Source: Segetibacter sp.
Lineage (GTDB): Bacteria; Bacteroidota; Bacteroidia; Chitinophagales; Chitinophagaceae
Direction of reading: 5' to 3'
Assembly (NCBI GenBank): GCA_021154405.1
Contig: JAJKIP010000248.1
Span: 1-60,219 of the forward strand
Length of the DNA stretch: 60,219 bases
A model generated the notes under the pieces. The model saw only the letters and a program-made list of their open reading frames with translations, had not been told where the DNA came from and made no database searches. Positions 35,203 through 44,131 of this stretch are shown in pieces. Each line of letters begins with the position of its first letter. Position 1 is the first letter of the stretch. The position numbers and the translations under genes were made by a program.

Positions 35203-36631
35203 TTTTATACTCGATATATATCTAAAAGGCGTGAGCACAAGATTGACACCTGAAGCTCCAGTCCCTGTTGTTGACATAGAGGAGCGAAGTCTTTACGGCG
35301 GAGGTGCAGCCAATACTGTTTGTAATCTCCATACTCTTGGAGCCAACGTCTCCTTTGTAAGTGTGGTTGGCCGTGACAATGAAGGGCATGAGGCCATTGA
35401 ATTGTTATCCGGATCGGGTATTGATGCCGTATCAGTGATACAGGACCCGGGCCGAACTACCCTATCCAAAACAAGGGTTATGGCAGGCTCACAGGTAATT
35501 ACAAGACTGGACCGCGGTTCAACAGAATCATTGAATGATCAGTTAACCAGTCAGCTTATAAATCTGATAGCTGAAAAATATGCAGCGCAGGATGCCATAA
35601 TTATTTCCGATTATGATAAGGGAATAGTTACCCAATCCCTCCTTGAAGCCATTAACCAGCTTCAGCAAAAAACACCCAGATTCCTTGTGGTCGATTCCAA
35701 ACGCCTGGAGCTTTTTAAATTCCTGAGGGCATCCCTTGTAAAACCGAACTATGAGGAAGCAATAAAACTGGCAGGTGTTGCGCGGCAATACATGTCGCGG
35801 GTATCTCAGATCAAAGGGATAAGTAATTTATTGTATGAAGAGACAAATGCTGGAATTATTGCCGCAACTCTTGACAATGAGGGCTCCCTGATCATTGAAG
35901 AGGGTATTGCAGTACATCGTTGTTATGCACCACCTATCGCATCACCCAATGTCTCTGGAGCTGGGGATACTTATCTCAGTGCGTTTGTTTTAAGCTATCT
36001 GGTTAGCCAGCATTGCGGTCTTAGCGGCGATATTGCTACAGCAGCAGCCACCCTGGCTGTTAACAGAGAAAAAACTTCCCAATGCAGCGCAAGTGAATTG
36101 AAGTCTTATTTTGACCTTAACACAAAATTCATTTCTTCACCGGACCAGTTAAAAAAGATCTGCGACACATATCATGGTTTGGGAAAAAGGATCATATTTA
36201 CCAATGGCTGCTTTGATATCCTCCATAGCGGGCATGTTACGTTTTTGCATTGTGTAAAAAAACTGGGTGATATATTAATAGCAGGCATTAATACGGATGA
36301 AAGCATCAAACGTCTGAAGGGTAATAACCGGCCCATTAATTCTCTGAGTGACCGTTTGCAGGTATTGGCAGGTTTAAGTTCTGTTGATCATATTGTTGCT
36401 TTCGGCGAATCTGGCGATGATACTCCTGTACCTGTTATTAAAGTGGTAAGGCCGCATATATTTGCCAAGGGGGGTGATTATACCAAAGAAAAATTGCCGG
36501 AAGCTGAACTAGTGGAATCACTGGGAGGAGAAATTGTATTTCTTCCTTACCTGCCTGATCATTCAACCACAGGTATTATTAATAAGGTAAACTATATGCA
36601 TGCCAGTCAACCATTAAAAGCCGCTCTTTAG
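35129..36631 (+). CDS. hldE: bifunctional heptose 7-phosphate kinase / heptose 1-phosphate adenylyltransferase HldE
   Basis: This 500-residue fusion has two domains. The N-terminal ribokinase-like domain (about 1-330; VLVIGDFILDIYLKG, then GAGDTY at about 276-281) phosphorylates heptose 7-phosphate at C1. The C-terminal cytidylyltransferase-type domain (about 350-490; FTNGCFDILHSGH at about 357-369) transfers AMP to give ADP-heptose. GmhB acts between the two steps and is encoded directly upstream. The gene starts inside the gmhB 3' end. GmhA (isomerase) and HldD (epimerase) are not in the window, so the sugar may stay in the D-glycero form or depend on genes elsewhere. Confidence 0.92.
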   Translation: MNPRNLNHSEIINLFSQKKVLVIGDFILDIYLKGVSTRLTPEAPVPVVDIEERSLYGGGAANTVCNLHTLGANVSFVSVVGRDNEGHEAIELLSGSGIDAVSVIQDPGRTTLSKTRVMAGSQVITRLDRGSTESLNDQLTSQLINLIAEKYAAQDAIIISDYDKGIVTQSLLEAINQLQQKTPRFLVVDSKRLELFKFLRASLVKPNYEEAIKLAGVARQYMSRVSQIKGISNLLYEETNAGIIAATLDNEGSLIIEEGIAVHRCYAPPIASPNVSGAGDTYLSAFVLSYLVSQHCGLSGDIATAAATLAVNREKTSQCSASELKSYFDLNTKFISSPDQLKKICDTYHGLGKRIIFTNGCFDILHSGHVTFLHCVKKLGDILIAGINTDESIKRLKGNNRPINSLSDRLQVLAGLSSVDHIVAFGESGDDTPVPVIKVVRPHIFAKGGDYTKEKLPEAELVESLGGEIVFLPYLPDHSTTGIINKVNYMHASQPLKAAL

Positions 36632-37756
36632 ATGAAAGGATGGAAAGATTGTAAAAAGATTTTATGCATCCGCCTGGACAATATGGGAGATGTGATCATG
36701 TCCTCCCCTGCCATCCGGGCATTAAAGGAAAACTTTAATTGTTCAATAACCCTTCTTACGTCATCAATGGGGGCACCGATTGCGCAATTTCTTACATTTA
36801 TCGATCGGGTAATAACATTTGACGCGCCATGGGTAAAACTGAATAACCAGGGAGGCACTCATGAGTTCAATGAACTGGTATTGCAATTAAAAAAAGAACA
36901 ATTTGACGGTGCAATCATTTTTACCACATTCAGTCAGTCTGCACTTCCTGCAGCACTTGTTACTTATCTCGCAGGAATCAAAAGGAGGATGGCTTTCTGC
37001 AGGGAGAATCCTTATGCATTATTGACAGACTGGATCCCGGATAAAGAGCCCTATTCTTTTATCCAGCATCAGGTGCAAAGAGATCTTAACCTTGTTGAAA
37101 AAGCAGGGGCTGTCATAAAAGATGATAACCTGATTTTACAATTACAAAAAGATCTCCATGATCAGATTGCCCGTAAACTGGAAAGCCTCGGCGTAAATTT
37201 CAGTAATCCATGGATCATTGTTCATACCGGGGTTAGCGAACCAAAAAGACGTTATCCTGCGGATTTATGGGCAGCCGCCATTAACCAGATAGTAGATAAG
37301 TTCGGTTATCAGGTCCTTTTAACAGGTAACAGGGAGGAAATCAGGAGCATTGAGGAAATCAGAATTAATACCGGTAATCATGTTTACAATACAGCAGGAA
37401 TACTTTCATTGGAAGAGTTTATCACACTGATAAAAGAGGCTCCTCTCCTTGTTTCAGTTAATACAAGCGCCGTGCATATTGCGGCTGCAATGGGCACTCC
37501 GCAGGTTGTGTTATATGCACTCAGTAATCCACAACACTTACCCTGGAAGGCAAAAGGAAACCTGCTTTTATTTGATATTCCTGCGGAGCTCAGAAGCCGG
37601 AATGAAATTTTACAACATACCCACAGGAATTTCCATCCACAAGACCTACCGATGGTTAGGCCGGAGGATATTGTTGAGGCCTGCAGCAGTCTTCTTGTCA
37701 GAAAAGAAGATTCCACCATTCCTCCCATGATTCCCTTGCAAATACTGGAGCAATGA
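36632..37756 (+). CDS. GT9 heptosyltransferase-family glycosyltransferase (rightward)
   Basis: This GT9 protein of 374 residues belongs to the family of ADP-heptose:LPS heptosyltransferases (WaaC/WaaF). The N-terminal ILCIRLDNMGDVIMSSP (about 9-25) and the C-terminal TSAVHIAAAMGTPQVVLY are the family's acceptor and donor blocks. The start codon follows the hldE stop directly (no spacing), so it is probably translated by coupling. Its last 111 bp overlap the 3' end of the leftward GT9 gene. GT9 next to HldE and GmhB is strong evidence for a heptose-containing product. Confidence 0.88.
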   Translation: MKGWKDCKKILCIRLDNMGDVIMSSPAIRALKENFNCSITLLTSSMGAPIAQFLTFIDRVITFDAPWVKLNNQGGTHEFNELVLQLKKEQFDGAIIFTTFSQSALPAALVTYLAGIKRRMAFCRENPYALLTDWIPDKEPYSFIQHQVQRDLNLVEKAGAVIKDDNLILQLQKDLHDQIARKLESLGVNFSNPWIIVHTGVSEPKRRYPADLWAAAINQIVDKFGYQVLLTGNREEIRSIEEIRINTGNHVYNTAGILSLEEFITLIKEAPLLVSVNTSAVHIAAAMGTPQVVLYALSNPQHLPWKAKGNLLLFDIPAELRSRNEILQHTHRNFHPQDLPMVRPEDIVEACSSLLVRKEDSTIPPMIPLQILEQ

Positions 37757-38725
37757 ATGCAACCCGGAAAGCACCTCCTTGAAATCCGGAGTCGCCAGCC
37801 AGTTTACCGTTCGATGGAGGTTCCTGTTCAGGGGACCCCATCTTTCCGGTTCTCCATCCATGCTGATGATTACGCCTGGCGTCTCCACAGCCGCAGCGAT
37901 ATGTGAAACCCCAGTACAATTAGAGATCAGCAGGAGGGCCTGTTCTATCAAAACTGCCATGGAACCGATCTTCGTTTTACCCGCTGCAATAATTGGTTTT
38001 GTTAGCATATACCGTTCAACCTCGCTGACAACTTCCAATTCTTCCTCAATCCCTGTTATCACCACCTTTAAACCCAACCCTGCGCAGTAATCAGCTATTG
38101 CAGCAAAGTATTCAGGAGGCCACCGACGACCAACATCTGCAGAGCCAGGATGTATGCAAACATATTTCCTGGGTGTAAGGGAAAGGGAAATTGAACGATA
38201 ATCATCGAAATCCTGGCTAAATAAAGGAAATTCAAGATGGGTGCCCTTCAAAGGAATGCCAAGGAAATCCATTAATAACAGATGCCTTTCTATTTCATGA
38301 ATCCCGGATGGATAAGAATAAAAAAAGTCCAGGTCAGGACAATAGTCCCCTTCTGTGCAAAATCCAGCCGTGTATTTCGCGCCAAGCAATTCAACCATTG
38401 GATTTACAATTGATCCATTACCCTGCATTTGCAGGATCAGGTCAAAATGCTGCTCCTGCACCTCATTGATAAAATTAGTAACCTCGGCTGGAATCACTTT
38501 CTGTTCAGGCAGACCAGGGAAACCTGGGAAATGAATAAATGAATGTATATAAGATGGGAACCGATACAGAAGAGATTTTGCCCACGGTAAACCAAAAAGA
38601 GTAATGCGAGCTTCTGGATAAGCATGGTGAAGAGCCCGCAATGCCGGGATAACGCATAACATATCTCCCAGTTTCAGCGCCCTGAATACGCCGATCTTTT
38701 TAACTTCCTGCTGCGGAATTTTCAT
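37646..38725 (-). CDS. GT9 heptosyltransferase-family glycosyltransferase (leftward)
   Basis: This is a second GT9 protein, of about 359 residues from the ATG at 38725 (MKIPQQEVKKIGVFRALKLG). The ATG at 38725 has an AAAGAG-type ribosome site on the minus strand; upstream in-frame starts at 38761 or 38803 lie in the end of the GT2 gene. Family motifs are FRALKLGDMLCVIPALRAL near the N-terminus, VCIHPGSADVGRRWPPEYF in the middle and TGVSHIAAAVETPGVIIS near the C-terminus. It begins 8 bp after the GT2 gene on the same strand. It overlaps the rightward GT9 gene tail to tail by 111 bp. Confidence 0.85.
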   Translation of the reverse strand: MKIPQQEVKKIGVFRALKLGDMLCVIPALRALHHAYPEARITLFGLPWAKSLLYRFPSYIHSFIHFPGFPGLPEQKVIPAEVTNFINEVQEQHFDLILQMQGNGSIVNPMVELLGAKYTAGFCTEGDYCPDLDFFYSYPSGIHEIERHLLLMDFLGIPLKGTHLEFPLFSQDFDDYRSISLSLTPRKYVCIHPGSADVGRRWPPEYFAAIADYCAGLGLKVVITGIEEELEVVSEVERYMLTKPIIAAGKTKIGSMAVLIEQALLLISNCTGVSHIAAAVETPGVIISMDGEPERWGPLNRNLHRTVNWLATPDFKEVLSGLHSLLQYLQGNHGRNGGIFFSDKKTAAGLNNILRPNHR

Positions 38726-38733
38726 TTCACTCT

Positions 38734-39723
38734 TTATAAAAACAATACTCTGTATTTCCATGCTCCATATATCTGCCAATAGACAGAAAGAAATGGAATA
38801 CATATGGAAGTAAAGATCATTTCAAGAATATGGGAAACTGATTTTGAAGTTCCCTTAAGTCGCAGATAAATAAATCTTGCCAGTAAAACAGTCCATCCGA
38901 CAAAGAAATATAAAGCAAGCCAGGGATGACTGGTCAAAATGCAAACGACAAAAACAAGGGATGAAATTACCATCAAATAATAATTCCATAACGGCGATGG
39001 CTGTATGCGCTGTCGATATAAAGCAGGGAATTTTTTATACAACAAGGCATTAAATTTCCCTTTCTGTTGTTCCCTCAGGCTTACTCCCCAGGGTGCATTT
39101 CGGACAGGATGGAGCACTCTTGCATCCTTTATATTAACTACAGGAATTCCTTCCATTATTAATTTGAAATGCAGATCGCTATCTTCTCTCCAGGCCAGTG
39201 CAAAGCGTTCATCGAATCCCGCGGTTTGTTGCAGCGCCAGCCAGGTACAACAACAATTAGCGGTTACAAATTCTGCTATTTGCAGACCAGCAGTATTTTT
39301 TTCATAGTCGGTAGGGCTGTCGGGAATTGGAACGATGACCTTTCCGGTAAATGCAATTTTAGATTCCTGCTTATAGGCATCTTTAAAGGCGGAGAGCCAA
39401 TTTTTTTCTGGTTGTGTATCATCATCTGTAAAGGCAATTAAACTGGAGCTTGCTCTTTTCCAGCCATAATTTCTGGCTGCTGCCGGACCTTTTTTGCGCG
39501 GCATTTCAAAATACCTGAGTCTTTTATCAAACCGGCGATCCTCAACCATCTCCCGGGTAGCAGGATCAGGCCCGTCACTTACAACGATAATTTCAAAATT
39601 ACCATTAAAGTCCTGGTTAAAAAGCGCATTAAGGCAATGCCCTAGTAATTGCGGACGGCGGTAAGTTGGAATAACAACAGAAATATCCATAAGCTGATCA
39701 ATGTTTTCAGTCAGGTTGCCCAT
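38734..39723 (-). CDS. glycosyltransferase, GT2 family, membrane-anchored
   Basis: This 329-residue GT2 enzyme has the GT-A fold motifs ISVVIPTYRRPQLL (about 14-27), the DDD-type metal motif FTDDDTQPEKNW (about 96-107) and the ED motif AWREDSDLHFKL (about 177-188). Two hydrophobic segments follow at about 250-292, so the protein is probably held at the inner membrane. The start at 39723 overlaps the carbamoyltransferase gene by 17 bp, but the ATG at 39690 (MDISVVIPTYRR) is equally possible. It lies between the carbamoyltransferase and the GT9 gene in one leftward unit. Confidence 0.87.
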   Translation of the reverse strand: MGNLTENIDQLMDISVVIPTYRRPQLLGHCLNALFNQDFNGNFEIIVVSDGPDPATREMVEDRRFDKRLRYFEMPRKKGPAAARNYGWKRASSSLIAFTDDDTQPEKNWLSAFKDAYKQESKIAFTGKVIVPIPDSPTDYEKNTAGLQIAEFVTANCCCTWLALQQTAGFDERFALAWREDSDLHFKLIMEGIPVVNIKDARVLHPVRNAPWGVSLREQQKGKFNALLYKKFPALYRQRIQPSPLWNYYLMVISSLVFVVCILTSHPWLALYFFVGWTVLLARFIYLRLKGTSKSVSHILEMIFTSICIPFLSVYWQIYGAWKYRVLFL

Positions 39724-41437
39724 TTTTTTCTACCAGGTAAGAACCGATCACCAAAGCATCAAAAGGTGAAGACCAGAAACACTCTATGGCATCTCTTGGC
39801 GTACATACAATTGGCTTCCCCAACGTATTAAAGGAAGTGTTCACCAGCACGGGTACTCCTGATTTTCGTTTGAAGGCAGAAAGCAGATCATAATACTTCC
39901 CGTGCTGTTCGCGATTCACCGTTTGTATCCTGGCGGTTCCATCCACATGCCGGACGGCCGGAATTTTATCAGCCTTATCCTGCTTTACATCATAGATAAA
40001 AAGCATAAAAGGAGAATCGGAGGCATTAACAAACCATTCAGGAGCATCTTCTTCCAGTACAACTGGTGCAACGGGTCGAAAATCTTCCCGGTCCTTTACT
40101 TCATTCAATCTTGCCTGCATTTCGGGATTAATAGGTGACGCAAGTATGGATCGGCTGCCCAGGGCCCTTGGTCCAAATTCCATTCTTCCCTGGAACCACC
40201 CAATGATCTTATCCTGCATAAGAATGTCTGCAGTTTCTTCTGCAATATTTTTCAATTTCCTGTAAGGAACTTTGGCCCACTGAAGAAATTTTTCTATTTC
40301 AGTATCATTATAATCAGGACCATAATATGCGTGGGACATGCGATAATCCTTGCTGATCCCTTTATTTTCATTCATATCCACCCAAATGGCCGCGCCTAAT
40401 GAAGTACCTGCATCTCCGGCAGCTGGTTGAACCCATACATTTTTAAAAGGTCCCTTGTCCCTTATTCGGGCATTGAGTACGCAATTGAGGGCTACTCCAC
40501 CTGCCATACAAAGGTTTTTATCGCCTGTTTTACTGGAAAGCCAGTGTACCAGTTCTAAAACCGTTTCTTCCAGCACATACTGCAGAGAATTGGCGATATT
40601 AAAATGGTGTCCTGTAAAGGGATCGGTTTTTTTCCGCGCGGGGCCAAAGCGTTCTTCCAATCTTTCATTATCAATGGTATACTGTCCATCCGACCCTAAA
40701 TGGATCATTTCCCTGAATTCATTAACGAAAACAGGTTTACCATAAGAAGCAAGCGCCATTACTTTATACTCATCCGATGAATGAAGAAAACCAAGATAGG
40801 AAGTAACCCTTTCATACAATAATCCAAGAGAATGAGGCATATCCACCTGGCCAATCCTGATTAATTTATCGCCCCTACCTGTATTATAACTGGTGGTGGC
40901 TATTTCACCCCGGCCATCCAGGGTCAATACTGCCGCTTCCGAATAGGGTGAAGGATAAAATGCGCTGGCAGCATGCGCGATATGATGTTCAACAAAATGC
41001 CATTTCCAATGAGAAGGATTTGTACCCTTAAACCTGGCTTGCAGATGATGGGGGTAACCATCAGCCAATTGGCCAGGCGCATTTATTATTGATGAAAGAA
41101 ATAAAGGCTCCCAGGGTGAAGTCCATTTTGATGGTCCTGATTCCATTCCTGGCTCCAGTGGGATCTGTATGGTTGATTTTCCTTTTTCTTCTTTTAATAA
41201 GAGATATGGATCAAACGAATAAGCTATATTATCTACCTCACTAATATGAATACCTGCTGTTTTAAGACAATAATCGATTGCGTGAAATGGTAATTCATAT
41301 GCAGAAAAAGGAATGGGCCGTTTTCCATGTTTGATCTGTGTAAATCGTTCATCTTCTGCAGCGGCAATCAATTTTCCGTTATTTACCAGGCATGCAGACG
41401 AATCATGAAAGGCTGCATTTATTCCGAGTGTATACAT
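39707..41437 (-). CDS. carbamoyltransferase (NodU/CmcH/TobZ family)
   Basis: This O-carbamoyltransferase has about 576 residues from the ATG at 41437 (MYTLGINAAFHDSSACL). The family transfers a carbamoyl group from carbamoyl phosphate, via carbamoyl-AMP, to a sugar or other hydroxyl. The N-terminal Kae1-like domain has the metal-binding HHIAHAASAFYPSP motif (about 149-162) and the nucleotide-binding blocks LDGRGE and AGGVALNCVLN. The C-terminal carbamoyltransferase domain contains MEFGPRALGSRSIL, plus VNTSFNTLGKPIV. A heptose carbamoyltransferase (WapO) is known in Pseudomonas LPS. With two GT9 genes and HldE beside it, a carbamoylated heptose is a plausible product. Confidence 0.9.
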   Translation of the reverse strand: MYTLGINAAFHDSSACLVNNGKLIAAAEDERFTQIKHGKRPIPFSAYELPFHAIDYCLKTAGIHISEVDNIAYSFDPYLLLKEEKGKSTIQIPLEPGMESGPSKWTSPWEPLFLSSIINAPGQLADGYPHHLQARFKGTNPSHWKWHFVEHHIAHAASAFYPSPYSEAAVLTLDGRGEIATTSYNTGRGDKLIRIGQVDMPHSLGLLYERVTSYLGFLHSSDEYKVMALASYGKPVFVNEFREMIHLGSDGQYTIDNERLEERFGPARKKTDPFTGHHFNIANSLQYVLEETVLELVHWLSSKTGDKNLCMAGGVALNCVLNARIRDKGPFKNVWVQPAAGDAGTSLGAAIWVDMNENKGISKDYRMSHAYYGPDYNDTEIEKFLQWAKVPYRKLKNIAEETADILMQDKIIGWFQGRMEFGPRALGSRSILASPINPEMQARLNEVKDREDFRPVAPVVLEEDAPEWFVNASDSPFMLFIYDVKQDKADKIPAVRHVDGTARIQTVNREQHGKYYDLLSAFKRKSGVPVLVNTSFNTLGKPIVCTPRDAIECFWSSPFDALVIGSYLVEKNGQPD

Positions 41438-41646
41438 AATTAAATCATTGTATGGTAACCGGCAGAAAATTTTGTTCCAACAACAATTCATTTGTGTCCA
41501 TTCTTACATAACAATGGGATAGATATTAGGCTTTTTTTATAGTAAAAAGATAATTGATGTATATGGTAAAAAAAATGAACAAAACGGCCATACTAATCCA
41601 CTATTGACCCCTTAATGGGAATTAATTAGAGCAGGATGTTGATAAC
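41438..41646. other. divergent gap between the carbamoyltransferase and the small ORF/transporter
   Basis: This AT-rich stretch must hold the promoter of the leftward carbamoyltransferase run. No TAnnTTTG element was found on either strand. An interrupted CCCCTTAATGGG pair (41609-41620) is the only local symmetry. I see no gene before 41647. Confidence 0.4.
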
Positions 41647-41718
41647 ATGAATCTGAAGAAGACAAAAGGTTGGGAAGCCCCTGGTATAATCATTGTGCGA
41701 TCTCGTCTATATCATTAG
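41647..41718 (+). CDS. possible small ORF, 23 residues, of unknown function
   Basis: Directly before the transporter there is a 23-codon frame with an ATG, an AGGA site 10 bp upstream (41633-41636) and a TAG at 41716-41718. The peptide is strongly basic at the start and reads MNLKKTKGWEAPGIIIVR.... The block GWEAPGII loosely resembles the W/YxxPxI element found in leaders of some modified peptides, but no maturation enzyme of that sort is close, and chance is quite possible. I would not call it a gene without further evidence. Confidence 0.25.
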   Translation: MNLKKTKGWEAPGIIIVRSRLYH

Positions 41719-41737
41719 CCTTAACAGAGAATGATTT

Positions 41738-43264
41738 ATGGATCTAAGGCCTAAGAAAGTTTTATCAGAACAGGAAGTATCCAATGGATTGCGACTGGTG
41801 ATCTATGATGGACTGGCAGCCGAGATCATGACAACGCTTACTGGTGGTGCTTTTCTTGTTGCAATGGCGGTGCTGTTGGGAGCATATAATTTCCAGATTG
41901 GTTTGCTGGCCGCACTACCCACTTTCACCAATATTTTCCAGTTGGCTGCCATTTGGCTTGTGCGACGGTTTAACAGCAGAAGGGGGATCTCTGTTTTTTC
42001 TTCAGTACTCGCCAGAATACCACTGATTTTGATTGGCATCATCGTTTTATTGTATTCTTCATCAATTAGCACCGTCATTTTCTTTTTATTTTTTCATTAC
42101 CTGGGAGGATCTATAGCCGGGATCAGCTGGAATTCCTGGATGAAAGACCTGGTCCCTGAAAAATCTTTGGGTGCTTATTTTGCCAGGCGGGGCAGCTATA
42201 CTCAAACACTCAATGTAATTTTGAGTCTTGCACTCGCTTTGCTAATTGATTATATCAAGCAACATCATGTAGCTTTTGAACTAAGTGCTTACGGGATCAT
42301 GTTTATTGTAGCGGGTATTGCAGGTCTGATTGGCGTATCCTTTCTTTCCAGGACTCCCGAGCCTGAATCAAGATCAATAAAGGAGAATATTTTTAAATTG
42401 ATGAAGAGACCCCTTCACAATGGCAATTTCAGAAAATTGCTTGTATTCAATTCTATCTGGGTATTTGCCTTAAATCTGGCTACTCCTTTTTTCACCGTAT
42501 TCCTGTTGAAAAACCTTCATCTTCCTCTTTCTTATATTATTGGGCTGAATATGATCAGTCAGCTATGCAGCATATTCACCATTCGAATATGGGGTAAATA
42601 TGCTGACAGGTACAGCAACAAGACGATTATAGCTATTGGCGCTCCTTTATATATTTTATGCCTGGTAGCCTGGTGTTTTGTGGGTATTTATTCAAATGTG
42701 TATAATAACCTGGCCCTGCTTGCCGGCATTTTTATGGTGAGTGGTGTAGCCAATGCAGGCATTAATTTATCGTTGACCAATATTGGTTTAAAGCTGGCCC
42801 CGAGAGAAGAAGCGATCGTTTATCTATCGGCCAAAAACATTATTACTTCAATGTTTTCAGCAGTAGCTCCGCTGATTGGAGGATGGCTGGCCGATTATTT
42901 TTCTCTTCGACATATAAAGTTAGCGGCTGAATGGGGCAGTCCAAAATTTACAAAGGTATTCCGGCTGCTGGAATTGCATGATTATAATTTCCTTTTTGCA
43001 GTAGGAGCAATATTTTCAATAATCGCTCTTGAACTGCTGGTACAGGTTAAAGAAGAGGGTGAAGTGGAAAAAGATATTGTGGTACGGGTCATGCGGAGTA
43101 ATCTTCGAAACAGTCTCAAAGATGCTTTCATAATTGGAAATCTCCTGACCTGGAGTGATCAGTTCATTGGATTCATGCGAAAAAGGAGAAGAAGAAGGAG
43201 AAAAAAGAAAAATTCAGCCAATAATCATCTGGCAGGACAGGCACCCTCACAAGAAACCCAGTAA
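41738..43264 (+). CDS. MFS-type transporter with polybasic C-terminus
   Basis: This 508-residue inner-membrane protein has about 12 hydrophobic segments and a conserved major-facilitator-like layout. The first half is around MTTLTGGAFLVAMAVLLG, and the second half includes FNSIWVFALNLATPFFTVFLL and the exporter-like PREEAIVYLSAKNIITSM. The last 30 residues are soluble and carry an uninterrupted run of 11 basic residues, encoded by a 34-base purine tract (43179-43212). Its position next to a glycan gene cluster suggests export of the product, but substrate and direction are unknown. Confidence 0.8.
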   Translation: MDLRPKKVLSEQEVSNGLRLVIYDGLAAEIMTTLTGGAFLVAMAVLLGAYNFQIGLLAALPTFTNIFQLAAIWLVRRFNSRRGISVFSSVLARIPLILIGIIVLLYSSSISTVIFFLFFHYLGGSIAGISWNSWMKDLVPEKSLGAYFARRGSYTQTLNVILSLALALLIDYIKQHHVAFELSAYGIMFIVAGIAGLIGVSFLSRTPEPESRSIKENIFKLMKRPLHNGNFRKLLVFNSIWVFALNLATPFFTVFLLKNLHLPLSYIIGLNMISQLCSIFTIRIWGKYADRYSNKTIIAIGAPLYILCLVAWCFVGIYSNVYNNLALLAGIFMVSGVANAGINLSLTNIGLKLAPREEAIVYLSAKNIITSMFSAVAPLIGGWLADYFSLRHIKLAAEWGSPKFTKVFRLLELHDYNFLFAVGAIFSIIALELLVQVKEEGEVEKDIVVRVMRSNLRNSLKDAFIIGNLLTWSDQFIGFMRKRRRRRRKKKNSANNHLAGQAPSQETQ

Positions 43265-43391
43265 TGTTTTAATACCTTATCCCATTTATTGGCATATTTC
43301 TTGAAAATTTTTAACAGGCAGATCTGCCCTTACACACCCCGATTCAGGGAGGCATCACAGGATGTATTTACCAAATAATAAAAGGTTATTA

Positions 43392-43700
43392 ATGAATACG
43401 ATTGTATCAATAGAATTTGAACATGGGAACAAGACCTATTATGCGCTAGTCCGGGAAAAACCCAGACCAGATTCCCATCAATATGAAATTACAGTTATGA
43501 ATTCCAGGCTGCAACATCAACTATATGGGTATTGCATGATCATAGAAGACAATGGAATTCTTCAGTACCAGGAAGAAGCTGGAGATTTGCAAACAGTGAG
43601 CCTGCAGCGATCTATTCTCGAGGCCTTGTGCAAAAGGTTAGTTTCTGATGGTTACCTGATTGGAAAACACAAAAAGCAATTTTATCTCTCGGAACAATAA
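43392..43700 (+). CDS. small conserved-looking protein of unknown function
   Basis: The protein has 102 residues from the ATG at 43392 (MNTIVSIEFEHG), which has an AAAGG site 7 bp upstream. The ATG at 43362 would add 10 residues. The sequence is mixed alpha/beta, soluble and without a signal peptide or cysteine motif, and I do not recognise it. It stands alone between the transporter and a leftward small membrane protein gene. Confidence 0.55.
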   Translation: MNTIVSIEFEHGNKTYYALVREKPRPDSHQYEITVMNSRLQHQLYGYCMIIEDNGILQYQEEAGDLQTVSLQRSILEALCKRLVSDGYLIGKHKKQFYLSEQ

Positions 43701-43736
43701 TGGACATATTTAATATAAATGTCGCAGATTCCGCGA

Positions 43737-43973
43737 TCAATCATGCCCTTCCAATTTTACTACTTTGTTGTAAAGGCCCATGATAAGAAGGGATAATCCC
43801 AGTTGACCTACCCATAAACCCGCATGTTTTTTACCTTTTGCCAATAATGCCACAGAAAGAATGGTGGAACCGACTGCTGTCCATAAGAAAGTATCTGATG
43901 GAAGCTTTTCTGTAACGTCTTCGATCATTTTTGCCACACGTCCTTCCCGGGCTTCAGGATTGAAATTTGCCAT
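43737..43973 (-). CDS. small membrane protein of unknown function
   Basis: This 78-residue protein has two membrane segments, at about 30-44 (FLWTAVGSTILSVAL) and 51-68 (GLWVGQLGLSLLIMGLYN), with a charged cytoplasmic start (MANFNPEAREGRVAKMIED). Proteins of this pattern are frequent in Bacteroidota, but none is characterised that I know of. The initiating ATG at 43973 has no strong ribosome site. Confidence 0.6.
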   Translation of the reverse strand: MANFNPEAREGRVAKMIEDVTEKLPSDTFLWTAVGSTILSVALLAKGKKHAGLWVGQLGLSLLIMGLYNKVVKLEGHD

Positions 43974-44131
43974 GACTTAATTTTTTGCGATTAAGAAATA
44001 AAATTCAGGTATGTAATTGGAAAAATTTACCGGTTCAATAGAGTAACCTGCAAATACCGTGTATATTCAATACATACAGCATGCCATAACATAATTTTAA
44101 AATACGTGAAGGTACTGGCTGTTATTATAAA

